64,000 nucleotides of DNA from Pseudomonas oryzihabitans (GTDB lineage Bacteria > Pseudomonadota > Gammaproteobacteria > Pseudomonadales > Pseudomonadaceae), in the NCBI RefSeq assembly GCF_007665395.1, contig NZ_VDND01000001.1, forward strand, positions 62,001 to 126,000, read 5' to 3'. A program made the translations under genes and the position numbers. Under the pieces are notes generated by a model. It was given only the letters and a program-made list of their open reading frames with translations, made no database searches and had not been told where the DNA came from. Below, one piece after another: positions 34,932 through 43,556 of the stretch. How positions within the stretch are numbered: the stretch's first letter is position 1; the number at the start of each line of letters is the position of its first letter.

Positions 34932-36331
34932 CACCCGCTGATTCGAAGGCGCCGCGGGTGGTCATCGTCGGTGCCGGGCCGGCCGGCGTGCGCTGCGCCG
35001 AAACCCTGCTGGCGGCGGGTATCACCCCCGTGGTGATCGACGAGAACCGCCGCGACGGTGGCCAGATCTATCGCCGCCAGCCCGACGGCTTCCAGCGTCC
35101 CTATGCCATCCTCTATGGCAGCGAGGCGACCAAGGCCGAGGACCTGCACCGGACCTTCGACCGCCTGCGCGGGCAACTGGACTACCGCCCGGAGACGCTG
35201 GCCTGGCACCTGCACGAACGCACCCTCTACACCGTGCAGGGTAACCGCCAGCGCACCCTGGACTTCGATGCCCTGGTGCTCTGCACCGGCGCCAGCGACC
35301 GGTTGCTGCCGGTGCCGGGCTGGAACCTGGCGGGCACCTATACCCTCGGCGGCGCCCAGATCGCCCTCAAAACCCAGGCGGTATCCATCGGCCGGCGGGT
35401 GATCTTCCTGGGCAGCGGGCCCTTGCTGTACCTGGTCGCCAGCCAGTACCAGCAGGCCGGGGCCACCGTGGCCGCGGTTCTCGATACCGCGCCGCTGCGG
35501 CTGCGCGCCCTGGCGGCGCCCAAGCTGCTGGCGCGGCCGGGTGTCGCCTGGAAGGGCGTGCAACTCATGGCCTCGCTCCAGCGCGCCGGGGTGCCGTTGC
35601 ACTTCGGCGTCACCCCGCTGGAAATCCTTGGCGACGCCGAGCAGGGCGTGCGCGGCGTAGTCTTCGCCGATGCCCGCGGCCTGCGGCAGGAGGTGGTCGG
35701 CGATGCCCTGGGCCTGGGCTATCACCTGCGCCCGGAAACCCAGCTGGCGGACCTGGCCCGCTGCGCCTTCGAATTCGAACGGGCGACCGGGCAATGGGTG
35801 CTGCAGCTGGATGCCGTGGGACGCACATCCACCCCGGGCGTCTATGCCGCCGGGGATGGCGCCCGGGTGCGCGGTGCCGACGGCGCCGAACTGGCCGGGC
35901 GGCTGGCCGCCTGCGCGGTCTTGACCGATCTCGGCCGCACGCCGCCCACCGGCCTCGCCGAACGTTGCCGCGAAGCACTGGCAGTGCAGGAGCGTTTTCG
36001 CCTGGGGCTGGCCGAAGCCTTTCCCTGGCCGGCCAGGCAGATGGCCAGCCTGCCGGACAGCGCGGTGGTCTGCCGCTGCGAGGGCATCACCGCCGGTGAA
36101 CTGCGCGCCGTGGTGCGGGAGAAGGGTGCCCGCGAAGCCAACCGCGCCAAGGCCTTCAGCCGGGTCGGCATGGGGCGCTGCCAGGGACGCTATTGCGCCC
36201 AGGCCGGGGCCGAGATCATCGCCGCCGAATCCGGGGTGCCGGTGGAGACCGTCGGCCGCCTGCGCGGCCAGGCACCGGTCCGGCCCTTGCCATTGGGCAT
36301 CGTCGCCTGCGAAGAAGAGGTTTCGTCATGA
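34916..36331 (+). CDS. FAD/NAD(P)-binding subunit (HcnB/OoxA-like) with BFD-like [2Fe-2S] tail
   Basis: A 471-residue pyridine-nucleotide-disulfide-oxidoreductase-like flavoprotein. FAD motif VVIVGAGPAGVRCAETL and second nucleotide motif VIFLGSGPLLYLVASQY are visible. The C-terminal BFD-like domain has CRCEG followed by GMGRCQGRYCAQAG, giving four cysteines for an iron-sulfur cluster. This is the beta subunit layout of HcnB, opine oxidase OoxA and related dehydrogenases. The start is set by AACCGGAGG five bases before the ATG. It has a 4-bp overlap with the catalytic subunit gene. Confidence 0.9.
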   Translation: MESGLAPADSKAPRVVIVGAGPAGVRCAETLLAAGITPVVIDENRRDGGQIYRRQPDGFQRPYAILYGSEATKAEDLHRTFDRLRGQLDYRPETLAWHLHERTLYTVQGNRQRTLDFDALVLCTGASDRLLPVPGWNLAGTYTLGGAQIALKTQAVSIGRRVIFLGSGPLLYLVASQYQQAGATVAAVLDTAPLRLRALAAPKLLARPGVAWKGVQLMASLQRAGVPLHFGVTPLEILGDAEQGVRGVVFADARGLRQEVVGDALGLGYHLRPETQLADLARCAFEFERATGQWVLQLDAVGRTSTPGVYAAGDGARVRGADGAELAGRLAACAVLTDLGRTPPTGLAERCREALAVQERFRLGLAEAFPWPARQMASLPDSAVVCRCEGITAGELRAVVREKGAREANRAKAFSRVGMGRCQGRYCAQAGAEIIAAESGVPVETVGRLRGQAPVRPLPLGIVACEEEVSS

Positions 36332-37488
36332 GTCAGATCGTCGCCAATCGGGCGGATGTCATCGTCGTCGGTGCTGGCATCATGGGTAGCGCCAGTGCCT
36401 TTTTCCTGCGCCGTCGCGGCCTCTCGGTACTCTTGCTGGAGCGCGACCAGGTCGGACGCTTCGCCAGTGGCACCAATTTCGGCAACGTCCGCCGCCAGGG
36501 GCGCTACCTGACCCAGGTGGCGCTGTCCAACCGCTCCCGGGGCATCTGGGGCCGACTGCCCGAGCTCATCGGTGACGACCTGGAGTTCATCCCCGGCGGT
36601 CATCTGCGGGTGGTCTACGATCCCGGCCGCATCGCCATGCTGCATGATTACGCCCGGGCGCCGGAGACCGCCGCCCTGGACCTGCAGGTGCTCGAAGGCG
36701 CGGCCCTGCACGAGAAATTTCCCTACCTCGGCCCCGAGGTGGTGGCGGGCTCCTACGCACCCCACGACGGCCACGCCAATCCGCGCCTGGCCGCGCCGGC
36801 CTTCGCCCGCGCGGCGGTGCGCGAGGGCGTCGAGCTACAGGAAGGGGTGGAAATCACCCAGGTGTCCAAGCCGGGTGCCGATTTCCAGGTGCAGGCCGCC
36901 GATGGCCGACGCTTCCAGGCGTCGCGCCTGCTGATCACCGCCGGCGCCTGGGGCAGTCGGTTGTCGAGCCAGTTCGGCGAGCCGGTGCCCATCGAGACCC
37001 ATGGGCCGCAGATGGGCGTCACCGAGCCCTTGCCCTATGCCTTCAAGGAGGCGGTGGGGGTGTCGTCGCCCTTGGTGAGCGAGACCATCTACTTCCGCCA
37101 GATCCCGCGCGGCAACGTCATCTTCGGCGGCTGCTTCCGCACCCGGCCGGACCTGGACACCCGCCTGGCCCGCGCCGAGCCCCATGGCCTGCTCAATCAA
37201 CTCACCCAGCTGCGGCGGCTGGCGCCGGCCCTGGGGCGGGTCAATGTGATCCGCACCTGGAGCGGGGTGGAGGGCTATATCGCCGACGACCTGCCGATCA
37301 TGGGGCCCAGCAGCCAGGTGGACGGCCTCTACTACGCCTTCGGCTTCTGCGGCGCCGGCTTCCAGCTCGGCCCCGGGGTGGGCGACACCATGGCCGAACT
37401 CATCGCCACCGGCAGTACCGAGACGCCCCTGGCGGCCTTCGACATCGGCCGCTTCGCCCACGCCCGCCGCGAGAGCCTTGCCGGATGA
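36328..37488 (+). CDS. Catalytic DAO-family FAD subunit (HcnC/OoxB-like)
   Basis: A 386-residue flavoprotein with the FAD motif VIVVGAGIMGSASAFFLRRR, then ASGTNFGNVRRQGR and the C-terminal FGFCGAGFQLGPGVGDTMAE. In HcnC, OoxB and D-hydroxyproline or proline dehydrogenases this subunit oxidises the C-N bond of an amino acid or opine. The three-gene order (Fer2, FAD/NAD, DAO) is the same. An Opp/Dpp-type importer upstream and an M20 deacylase downstream favour an opine or N-substituted amino acid over glycine. Cyanide production is unlikely from context. Confidence 0.88.
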   Translation: MSQIVANRADVIVVGAGIMGSASAFFLRRRGLSVLLLERDQVGRFASGTNFGNVRRQGRYLTQVALSNRSRGIWGRLPELIGDDLEFIPGGHLRVVYDPGRIAMLHDYARAPETAALDLQVLEGAALHEKFPYLGPEVVAGSYAPHDGHANPRLAAPAFARAAVREGVELQEGVEITQVSKPGADFQVQAADGRRFQASRLLITAGAWGSRLSSQFGEPVPIETHGPQMGVTEPLPYAFKEAVGVSSPLVSETIYFRQIPRGNVIFGGCFRTRPDLDTRLARAEPHGLLNQLTQLRRLAPALGRVNVIRTWSGVEGYIADDLPIMGPSSQVDGLYYAFGFCGAGFQLGPGVGDTMAELIATGSTETPLAAFDIGRFAHARRESLAG

Positions 37489-38636
37489 ACAGCCAGGACC
37501 TGCTGCGTACCCTGATCGGCTTTCCCACGATTTCCGCCGATTCCAACCTGGCGCTGATCCAGCATGTGCAGGGCCTTTTGGAAGCCGCCGGCATCGCCTG
37601 CCGCCTGGTGCTCGACGAGAGCGGGCGCAAGGCCAATCTCTTCGCCAGCGTGGGTCCGAGCGACGTGCCCGGTGTGCTGCTTTCCGGCCATACCGATGTA
37701 GTGCCGGTGGCCGGCCAGGCCTGGACCCTGCCACCCTTCGAAGGGACCCTCAAGGACGGGCGGATCTATGGCCGCGGCGCCTGCGACATGAAGGGCTTCG
37801 TCGCCTGCGCGGTGGTGGCGCTGCTGGCTGCCGCTCGCGGCGCACCTTTGAAACGCCCGTTGCAACTGGCCCTGTCCCACGACGAAGAGATCGGTTGCGT
37901 CGGCGTACGCCGCCTGCTGGACGTGCTAGAACTGGCGCCGGTGCGGCCCTTTCTCTGCATCGTCGGCGAACCCACCGACCTGCAGGTCGCCCTCGGCCAC
38001 AAGGGCAAGGCCGCGCTGCGCGCCCACTGCCATGGCCAGGAGGGCCATTCCTCCTTGGCGCCCTTGCACGTCAACGCTATCCACCTGGCCAGCGACCTGG
38101 TCGGCGCCCTGCGCGCCAGCCAGCGGCGCCTGGCGGAAGAGGGCGCCCACGACGCGGCCTACGACATTCCCTATACCACCCTGCATGTCGGGCGGATCGA
38201 GGGCGGCAAGGCGCTGAACATCGTGCCCAATCTCTGCACCCTGGATTTCGAGATCCGCCATCTGCCGGCGGATGATCCCGCCACTTTGGTCGCCGCGCTC
38301 CAGGAGACGGCGGACCGTCTGGTCAGGGAGGCACGGCAAACGTCCGCCAAGGCCGCCATCGAGATCGAGACGGTCAATGCCTATCCGGGCCTGGACACCC
38401 ATCCCAGTGTCGAGGCCGTGCGCTTCCTGCAGACGCTGGTCGAGCCGGGCACCAGCCAGCTCAAGGTGGCCTTCGGCACCGAGGGCGGCCTCTTCGCCCG
38501 TCGGCTGGACACCCCCGTGGTGGTCTGCGGCCCCGGCAGCATCGAGCAGGCGCACAAGCCGGACGAGTATGTCGAACTGAGCCAGCTCGACGCCTGTGAT
38601 GCCTTGCTGGGGCGCTTGCGGATGGCCTTGGGCTGA
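37485..38636 (+). CDS. M20 deacylase, acetylornithine deacetylase (ArgE)-like
   Basis: A 383-residue M20A metallopeptidase-fold enzyme. Zinc-site motifs are LLSGHTDVVPVAG, YGRGACDMKGF and the Glu pair of SHDEEIGCVGV; HKPDEYVE lies near the end. ArgE-type enzymes hydrolyse N-acyl amino acids. It overlaps the oxidase gene by 4 bp, so deacylation is likely part of the same pathway. A paralogue of the same length and start architecture lies 16 kb away in the other catabolic operon. Arginine biosynthesis is a less likely role, given the catabolic setting. Confidence 0.88.
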   Translation: MNSQDLLRTLIGFPTISADSNLALIQHVQGLLEAAGIACRLVLDESGRKANLFASVGPSDVPGVLLSGHTDVVPVAGQAWTLPPFEGTLKDGRIYGRGACDMKGFVACAVVALLAAARGAPLKRPLQLALSHDEEIGCVGVRRLLDVLELAPVRPFLCIVGEPTDLQVALGHKGKAALRAHCHGQEGHSSLAPLHVNAIHLASDLVGALRASQRRLAEEGAHDAAYDIPYTTLHVGRIEGGKALNIVPNLCTLDFEIRHLPADDPATLVAALQETADRLVREARQTSAKAAIEIETVNAYPGLDTHPSVEAVRFLQTLVEPGTSQLKVAFGTEGGLFARRLDTPVVVCGPGSIEQAHKPDEYVELSQLDACDALLGRLRMALG

Positions 38637-38683
38637 GGCTGTACGTGTGATGTTTCAGAGATAGGGGCGGCTGCGCCTTCTGG

Positions 38684-38703
38684 AAGGAGGCTCGGCTCCT
38701 TTT
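38684..38703 (+). terminator. Weak terminator-like hairpin after the M20 gene
   Basis: AAGGAG and CTCCTT form a 6-bp stem with a GCTCGG loop, followed by TTT, about 48 bp after the operon's last stop. The stem is short, so activity is uncertain. The following about 200 bp before the MFS gene are AT-rich and look like a promoter region (for example TTAACAAAAAATCACAAACG). Confidence 0.45.
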
Positions 38704-38909
38704 GTTCGCGTCGGTTTCGCCACCTCACACGTCGCACCCATGTAACTGTTAGTGCCGTCTTTAACAAAAAATCACAAACGGGGATCTGCAGACGGTTTTC
38801 TAGAACACACCTATTCAGACTCATAAAGTGCCAACAAACCGGGCTCGCGCAATGCGCGCTGCCCAACCTGGCATCCAGGTGACAAGGTTGCGCCTAACAG
38901 GGTCTAGCT

Positions 38910-40145
38910 ATGCAAACTGTGGTGCGCTCGTCCGCGAAAACGATCGGCTTACTGGCTTTGACCTTTACCGCCTGCAATGCAACCACCCATGGCTTCAGCA
39001 TTTTCCTGTACTCGGCCTTGCTGCCCGATATCCGCCAGGCCTTTCAGCTGAGCTATAGCCAAGCCGCCTTCATCGCGGCGCTGCTGCAGCTGTTCTATAT
39101 GGCGGCGTCCATCGTCAGTGGTATCGCGGCGGCCTGGATCAGCCCGCGCAACATGGTCCGCCTGACGATGGCCCTGAGTCCCGTGCTGCTGGTCCTGGCC
39201 GTCGTCACACCCTGGGTCCTACCCTTCGCCCTGTGCCTCGCTCTGGTCTCCGCCTGTGCGGTATCCAACTGGAATGCCATTGCCGCGCTGGCCAGCGAAG
39301 TGATCCCTGGCGCCTACCGTAGCCGGGTATTGGGCTTGGCTTCATCGGGCGCGGCGTTCGCGATCTGCGTCAACGGGGTGCTGATCGCCCTCTTGCAAGG
39401 CATTTCCCTGGCCCACTTCTGGTTCATCTGCGCCGGCTTGACCGCGATGGTCACCCTGCTGACGTTCTGGACCCTGGCCTCTTTGCCGCAGGGTCACCAC
39501 AGCGCGCGGGAAAGCGCTCCCTCGTTACGGGTCATCCTCGCGCAGTGGGGTAGCCTCTGCCTGAGACAACCCGTGGCACTGCATATCCTGCTACTCAGTG
39601 CGCTCATCGGCGGCGTCAGCGGGCCCTTTTTGAACTTCCTCTCGGCCTTTGCCAGCGAGCGACTGGCGGCCGATGCCCAGATCACCGGATCGCTGTGGAC
39701 GCTCATTGGCATCAGTGGTGTCGGCGGGGGCCTGCTGCTGGGCTCCCTGGCGGATCGACTGGGCACCCTGAAGGTAATGACCCTGAGCATAGCGGCCTTC
39801 GGCCTGGCCATGCTGGCGCTACTGTGGCTGCCGAGCATCAACCTGACCTTGCTGGCCGCGGGGCTGTTCGGGCTATTTTATTTCCCCATCTGGGGTTTGA
39901 TGGCCGCCTATCTCAGCGCCCGTCTGAATCCGATCCATAGTCTGCAGGTGGTGAGCCTGAGCATGGTCGGCTATGGCCTGGGCAGCGCTGTCGCCAACTG
40001 GCTGTGCGGACGGCTACTACAGGCGACCGCGGAGTTTGCCCTGGTGCATGGCTGGATCGTCTGCTCGTTGGCGGCCAGCTTGTTGCTACTGGGGTGGATG
40101 GCCCGCCGTGATAGGTGCGGTGCCGCGCTCGGGCAGCCGCTGTGA
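38910..40145 (+). CDS. MFS transporter of the HalD-M24 islet
   Basis: A 411-residue, twelve-helix carrier. The first helix region is ALTFTACNATTHGFSIFLYS, and the helix 2-3 loop is AAAWISPRNMVRL. Residues HSARESAPSLRVILAQWG form the central cytoplasmic loop. The substrate is unknown. It lies at the left end of a lower-GC segment with the LysR, oxygenase, M24 and betaine-binding genes, and may import or export their compound. The last 60 bp overlap the convergent LysR gene, which is unusual but both frames are well supported. Confidence 0.85.
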   Translation: MQTVVRSSAKTIGLLALTFTACNATTHGFSIFLYSALLPDIRQAFQLSYSQAAFIAALLQLFYMAASIVSGIAAAWISPRNMVRLTMALSPVLLVLAVVTPWVLPFALCLALVSACAVSNWNAIAALASEVIPGAYRSRVLGLASSGAAFAICVNGVLIALLQGISLAHFWFICAGLTAMVTLLTFWTLASLPQGHHSARESAPSLRVILAQWGSLCLRQPVALHILLLSALIGGVSGPFLNFLSAFASERLAADAQITGSLWTLIGISGVGGGLLLGSLADRLGTLKVMTLSIAAFGLAMLALLWLPSINLTLLAAGLFGLFYFPIWGLMAAYLSARLNPIHSLQVVSLSMVGYGLGSAVANWLCGRLLQATAEFALVHGWIVCSLAASLLLLGWMARRDRCGAALGQPL

Positions 40146-40997
40146 ACCTTCCAGCTGGTACAGGAGGATGTCGACGAAGGCGTCCACCGTAAGGGTCTTC
40201 CCCTGTTTCGAACGCCAGATCATCAGCTGCGCCGGCTCTATCGGCGGAAAGCCCTGGGACTCATCGAGCACCTGCCAACCCGCCGGCACCAGACGCCTTG
40301 CCGTGACGCCGACCGACTGACCTTGCTCGATGGCAATTCCGATGCCCCGCGGGCTCTGGCTGGTATAAACCACGTGCCAGGGACGCCCGGCCTTGGCCAG
40401 GGCGCTGACGGCATTGGCGCGAAAGGCACAGCCTTCGGCATAGACCGCCAGCGGTACCGAGCTGTGTCTTCCTGCCTCCCACTCGTCCTTCACGACCCAC
40501 ACCAGCGGTTCATCGCAGAGGTACTCTCCGGGTTGCAGATCGGCGTGTTGCACGCCCAATACCAGGTCCAGCTCGCCGCGTTGTAGACGACCGACCAGCG
40601 CCGTCGATCGCTCGCAGCAGATGTCCGGGCGTACCTGGGGAAATTGCGTCCGGAAGTCCTTCAAGACGGCGGGTAGGTAGAGCTGCGCATAGTCCTCAGG
40701 GATGCCGACGTGAATGCAGGCCTGCTCGTCGGGCAAGCGCACGGCGTTGACGGCATTCGCATGCAACTTGAGGATCTGTCTCGCGTAGATCAGAAACGTC
40801 TCGCCGCCGGGCGTCAGACTCACCGAACGGCTATTACGCTGTACCAGCGGCGTGCCGACGATGTCTTCCAGACGCTGCAAACTTTGGCTGATGGTGGACT
40901 GCGTTCTATGCAGGCGCTCGGCCGCCGCGGAAAACCCATTGCAGTCGATGATGGCGACGAAGACTTTCAGTAGTGCTCCATCCAGTTCACCCGCCAT
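40086..40997 (-). CDS. LysR regulator of the HalD-M24 islet
   Basis: A 303-residue LysR protein. The HTH is GFSAAAERLHRTQSTISQSL, followed by LVQRNSRSVSLTPGGETFL. The effector domain includes CIHVGIPEDYAQLYLPAVL. It is divergent from the oxygenase gene across only 117 bp, the usual geometry for a LysR and its activated target. Its C-terminal 20 codons overlap the end of the convergent MFS gene. The likely co-inducer is the substrate of the oxygenase/M24 pathway. Confidence 0.9.
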   Translation of the reverse strand: MAGELDGALLKVFVAIIDCNGFSAAAERLHRTQSTISQSLQRLEDIVGTPLVQRNSRSVSLTPGGETFLIYARQILKLHANAVNAVRLPDEQACIHVGIPEDYAQLYLPAVLKDFRTQFPQVRPDICCERSTALVGRLQRGELDLVLGVQHADLQPGEYLCDEPLVWVVKDEWEAGRHSSVPLAVYAEGCAFRANAVSALAKAGRPWHVVYTSQSPRGIGIAIEQGQSVGVTARRLVPAGWQVLDESQGFPPIEPAQLMIWRSKQGKTLTVDAFVDILLYQLEGSQRLPERGTAPITAGHPPQ

Positions 40998-41114
40998 GAC
41001 TATCGCACCCGCCGATGGATTCTATCGCAACTTGTAATTTCCATTTCAGCCCCCCGCCACGCAATTATCAACTCCGCGCTCACTACTATTAACCGACCGC
41101 TCCAGGAGAATTGC

Positions 41115-41996
41115 ATGAGCCTTCGTCTTGCCGATGCCGAGCTGGGAGATATCAGCGATATCATCAATACCGACCTGTATCCCATTCATGATTCGGGCCA
41201 TGTCCAACTGCAGGCATTGATCGAGCACGCTCGAGCCGAGCTCGCCGAAGATGGCTGTTGTTTGCTAAAGGATTTTCTGCGGCCCGAAGCCTTGGAACAG
41301 GCCCGCGCCGAAGGCCAGGCGCTGTCGGGCAAGACCTTTTATTCCGTGCGCAAGGTGAATGCCTATTTCACCGAAGACGATCCGACGCTGCCCCAAGATG
41401 ATCCGCGACGCACATTCATGGAGCGTACCAGCGGTTTCGTGACCCGGGATATGATCCAGCCCGATGCGGTTATCCATCGACTTTATGTGTCGCCAATGAT
41501 GAAGCGTTTTATTGGCGCCTGTTTGGACGAGCCGGAGATTTACGAGTACGCCGATCCCTTCGCCGGATTGGTAATTAATGTCATGCCCCAGGGTACCGAG
41601 CAACCTTGGCACTTCGATACCAACGAATTCATTGTCAGCATGATGACCCAGAAGCCCGACGCGGGCGGACTATTTCAATATGCGCCGATGATTCGTACCC
41701 GTACTCAGGAAAATCTCGGGGCCGTCGGCAAAGTAGTGCGGGGCGATGATCTTAGCCGAGTGAAGGAGTTGGAAATCAACCCCGGTGATTTGCAGATATT
41801 CAAGGGCCGCTTTTCCGTTCACCGGGTAACCCGGGTCGAAGGCGCCACCGAACGCAACACCGCCATCTTCGCCTATTCCGAAAAGCCCGGCGTCATCGGC
41901 CGCGCCCAGCGTACCAAACAGCTCTATGGGCGCCTGTCGGAAGCCCATCTGCAAGCCGAGCGCAGTCTCGTCCGCAGCGACCAGTTGATCGACTGA
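41115..41996 (+). CDS. Fe(II)/2-oxoglutarate oxygenase, HalD/BesD/ArpA-like, with HxD (hydroxylase-type) motif
   Basis: A 293-residue protein. The metal site reads PWHFDTNEF (H166, D168) with the distal His in SVHRVTRV (H236) and a downstream Arg in ERNTAIFAY (R247). In the BesD/HalD radical halogenases the Asp is replaced by Gly so chloride can bind iron; here Asp is kept, so hydroxylation is predicted. Family members act on free amino acids. AGGAGAATTGC before the ATG is a strong RBS. It is divergent from LysR and followed by a fold-back element and the M24 gene. Assignment to this family is from recalled motifs and is moderately sure. Confidence 0.75.
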   Translation: MSLRLADAELGDISDIINTDLYPIHDSGHVQLQALIEHARAELAEDGCCLLKDFLRPEALEQARAEGQALSGKTFYSVRKVNAYFTEDDPTLPQDDPRRTFMERTSGFVTRDMIQPDAVIHRLYVSPMMKRFIGACLDEPEIYEYADPFAGLVINVMPQGTEQPWHFDTNEFIVSMMTQKPDAGGLFQYAPMIRTRTQENLGAVGKVVRGDDLSRVKELEINPGDLQIFKGRFSVHRVTRVEGATERNTAIFAYSEKPGVIGRAQRTKQLYGRLSEAHLQAERSLVRSDQLID

Positions 41997-42007
41997 TTCA
42001 TCCCTAC

Positions 42008-42146
42008 GCTCTGTACGAAAAGTCGTCGAGCGAAGGTCAGGCGAGGCGAAAAAGGCTGAGGAAGCGGAGTTTACGAGCGGTAAATGAGCATTCCGAAGCC
42101 TTTTTCAACGAAGCATCACCGAGCGTAGGCACTTTTCGTACAGAGC
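42008..42146. mobile_element. 139-bp fold-back (MITE-like) element
   Basis: Perfect 16-bp terminal inverted repeats GCTCTGTACGAAAAGT and ACTTTTCGTACAGAGC bound the element. Internal blocks AAAAAGGCT (42049-42057) and AGCCTTTTT (42097-42105) lie at mirror-image distances, and TTTAC-GAGCG-GTAAA forms the exact centre. There is no coding frame. This looks like a non-autonomous element mobilised by an IS transposase absent from the window; the family is not identifiable from here. It begins 12 bp after the oxygenase stop and could also act as an intercistronic hairpin. Confidence 0.82.
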
Positions 42147-42197
42147 CTAAAAATTCCTAGATAAAACCTACCGTACTTGCCCTGCGAGGAATTCACC

Positions 42198-43427
42198 ATG
42201 AGTCTGTCCGGCCCAAACCGCAATCCGTCCGACTGTGAACCGACGTACGACGAAATCCAGCAAATACAACTCGACCGCCTGCGACGGGTACGCAACGAGC
42301 TGAAAAAGCGCGATTACGCGGCCTGCGTGCTCTTCGATCCCACCCATATGCGCTATGCCACGGGCTCGCGCAACATGCAGGTGTATTCGGCGCGCAATCC
42401 GGCACGTTACGCCTTCATCCCGGCGGAAGGCCCGGTGGTCGTCTTCGAGTTCGGTGGTTGCCTGCATCTGGCGGAACAGCTCAATACGGTCGATGAAGTC
42501 CGTCCCGCCAAAGCCATATCCTACTATTTCTGCGACAGCTTCCTGACCAACGTCACCGCTCAATGGGCTGCCGAAATCGATGAGCTGGTCCGTCAATGCG
42601 GCGGTGGTAACAAACGTATTGCGATCGAAAGCGCTACTTCGGCGGCAGCGTTCGAATTGCAAAAGCTCGGTTATCACATTTTCGATGCTCAGGAGCCGCT
42701 CGAAAGAGCCCGCTGCATCAAGGTGCCGAACGAGCTGAAGATGATCCGCGCCAGCCTGAGGGCTACCGAGGCCGGCGTGCGCCTGATGGAAAGCAAACTC
42801 GTGCCGGGCATCAGCGAAAACGAGCTGTGGTCGCACCTGCATCAGCACGTCATCGCGACCGACGGTGACTACGTGGAAACCCGCCTGCTGTCCTCAGGTC
42901 CGCGTACCAATCCCTGGTTCCAGGAGTGCAGTACCCGCCCCATCAATGCGGGTGACCTGGTGGCGCTGGATACCGATGTGGTGGGCCGCTTTGGCTACTA
43001 CGCGGACTTCTCGCGGACTTTCCTCTGCGGTGAGCAGGCCGCGACGCAAAAGCAGAAGGACCTGTACCGGCTCGCCTACGACCAGGTACAGACCAACATG
43101 GAAATGCTGAAGGCGGGCCGCAGTTTCAAGGAATATGCCGAGCTGGCCTGGAAGATTCCTGACAACTACAAGGCCAACCGCTACTTCGCCCTGGTCCACG
43201 GGGTAGGGATGACCGGCGAATACCCCTATGTGGTGCATCGCGAAGATATAGATGCGCTGGGTTACGACGGCGTGTTCGAAGCGGGTATGACTATCTGTGT
43301 GGAAAGTTATATCGGCCACGACGAGGGCGGCGAAGGGGTGAAGCTCGAAGAGCAGGTCTATATCCATGAAAACGGCATCGAACTGCTGTCCGACTATCCA
43401 TTCGATAAGCGACTGCTGGCCTCGTGA
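42198..43427 (+). CDS. M24-fold metalloenzyme, DddP-like
   Basis: A 409-residue creatinase/aminopeptidase-P-fold protein closest in pattern to the DMSP lyase DddP. Shared segments are VLFDPTHMRYATGSRNMQ, ETRLLSSGPRTNPWFQE and VKLEEQVYI. Metal ligands D258, D260, D270, H334, E369 and E384 have the spacings recalled for DddP (2, 10, 64, 35, 15). The residue six after the His, Asp in DddP and proposed as the catalytic base, is Gly340 here; the Tyr five before the His is kept (Y329). DMSP lyase activity is therefore doubtful, and a related cleavage of another betaine-like or amino-acid substrate is possible. The ATG has GAGGA upstream. Confidence 0.85.
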   Translation: MSLSGPNRNPSDCEPTYDEIQQIQLDRLRRVRNELKKRDYAACVLFDPTHMRYATGSRNMQVYSARNPARYAFIPAEGPVVVFEFGGCLHLAEQLNTVDEVRPAKAISYYFCDSFLTNVTAQWAAEIDELVRQCGGGNKRIAIESATSAAAFELQKLGYHIFDAQEPLERARCIKVPNELKMIRASLRATEAGVRLMESKLVPGISENELWSHLHQHVIATDGDYVETRLLSSGPRTNPWFQECSTRPINAGDLVALDTDVVGRFGYYADFSRTFLCGEQAATQKQKDLYRLAYDQVQTNMEMLKAGRSFKEYAELAWKIPDNYKANRYFALVHGVGMTGEYPYVVHREDIDALGYDGVFEAGMTICVESYIGHDEGGEGVKLEEQVYIHENGIELLSDYPFDKRLLAS

Positions 43428-43556
43428 CGAGGGTAGCTGCGATCCAATGAGCGAGATCGCAGCGGGACCGTCGAGCGTTTCATCCCTCGCCAGGCATCGA
43501 CATCAGCGTTCTGCGAATGCCTGGCTGCCGCCACCGTGAAAGCAGGTGTACTTCTT

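Noticed and set aside
34626..37488. Hydrogen cyanide synthase hcnABC
   Set aside because: Subunit order and folds match, but the genes are fused into a peptide-type importer and deacylase operon, which favours an opine- or amino-acid-oxidising relative.
40086..40145. Frameshift or misassembly at the overlap of the MFS and LysR genes
   Set aside because: Both frames continue cleanly to their stops. A 60-bp convergent overlap of C-terminal tails is unusual but possible, with no sign of error.
41115..41996. Amino-acid halogenase
   Set aside because: The Asp of the HxD motif is present; radical halogenases of this family have Gly there to admit chloride.
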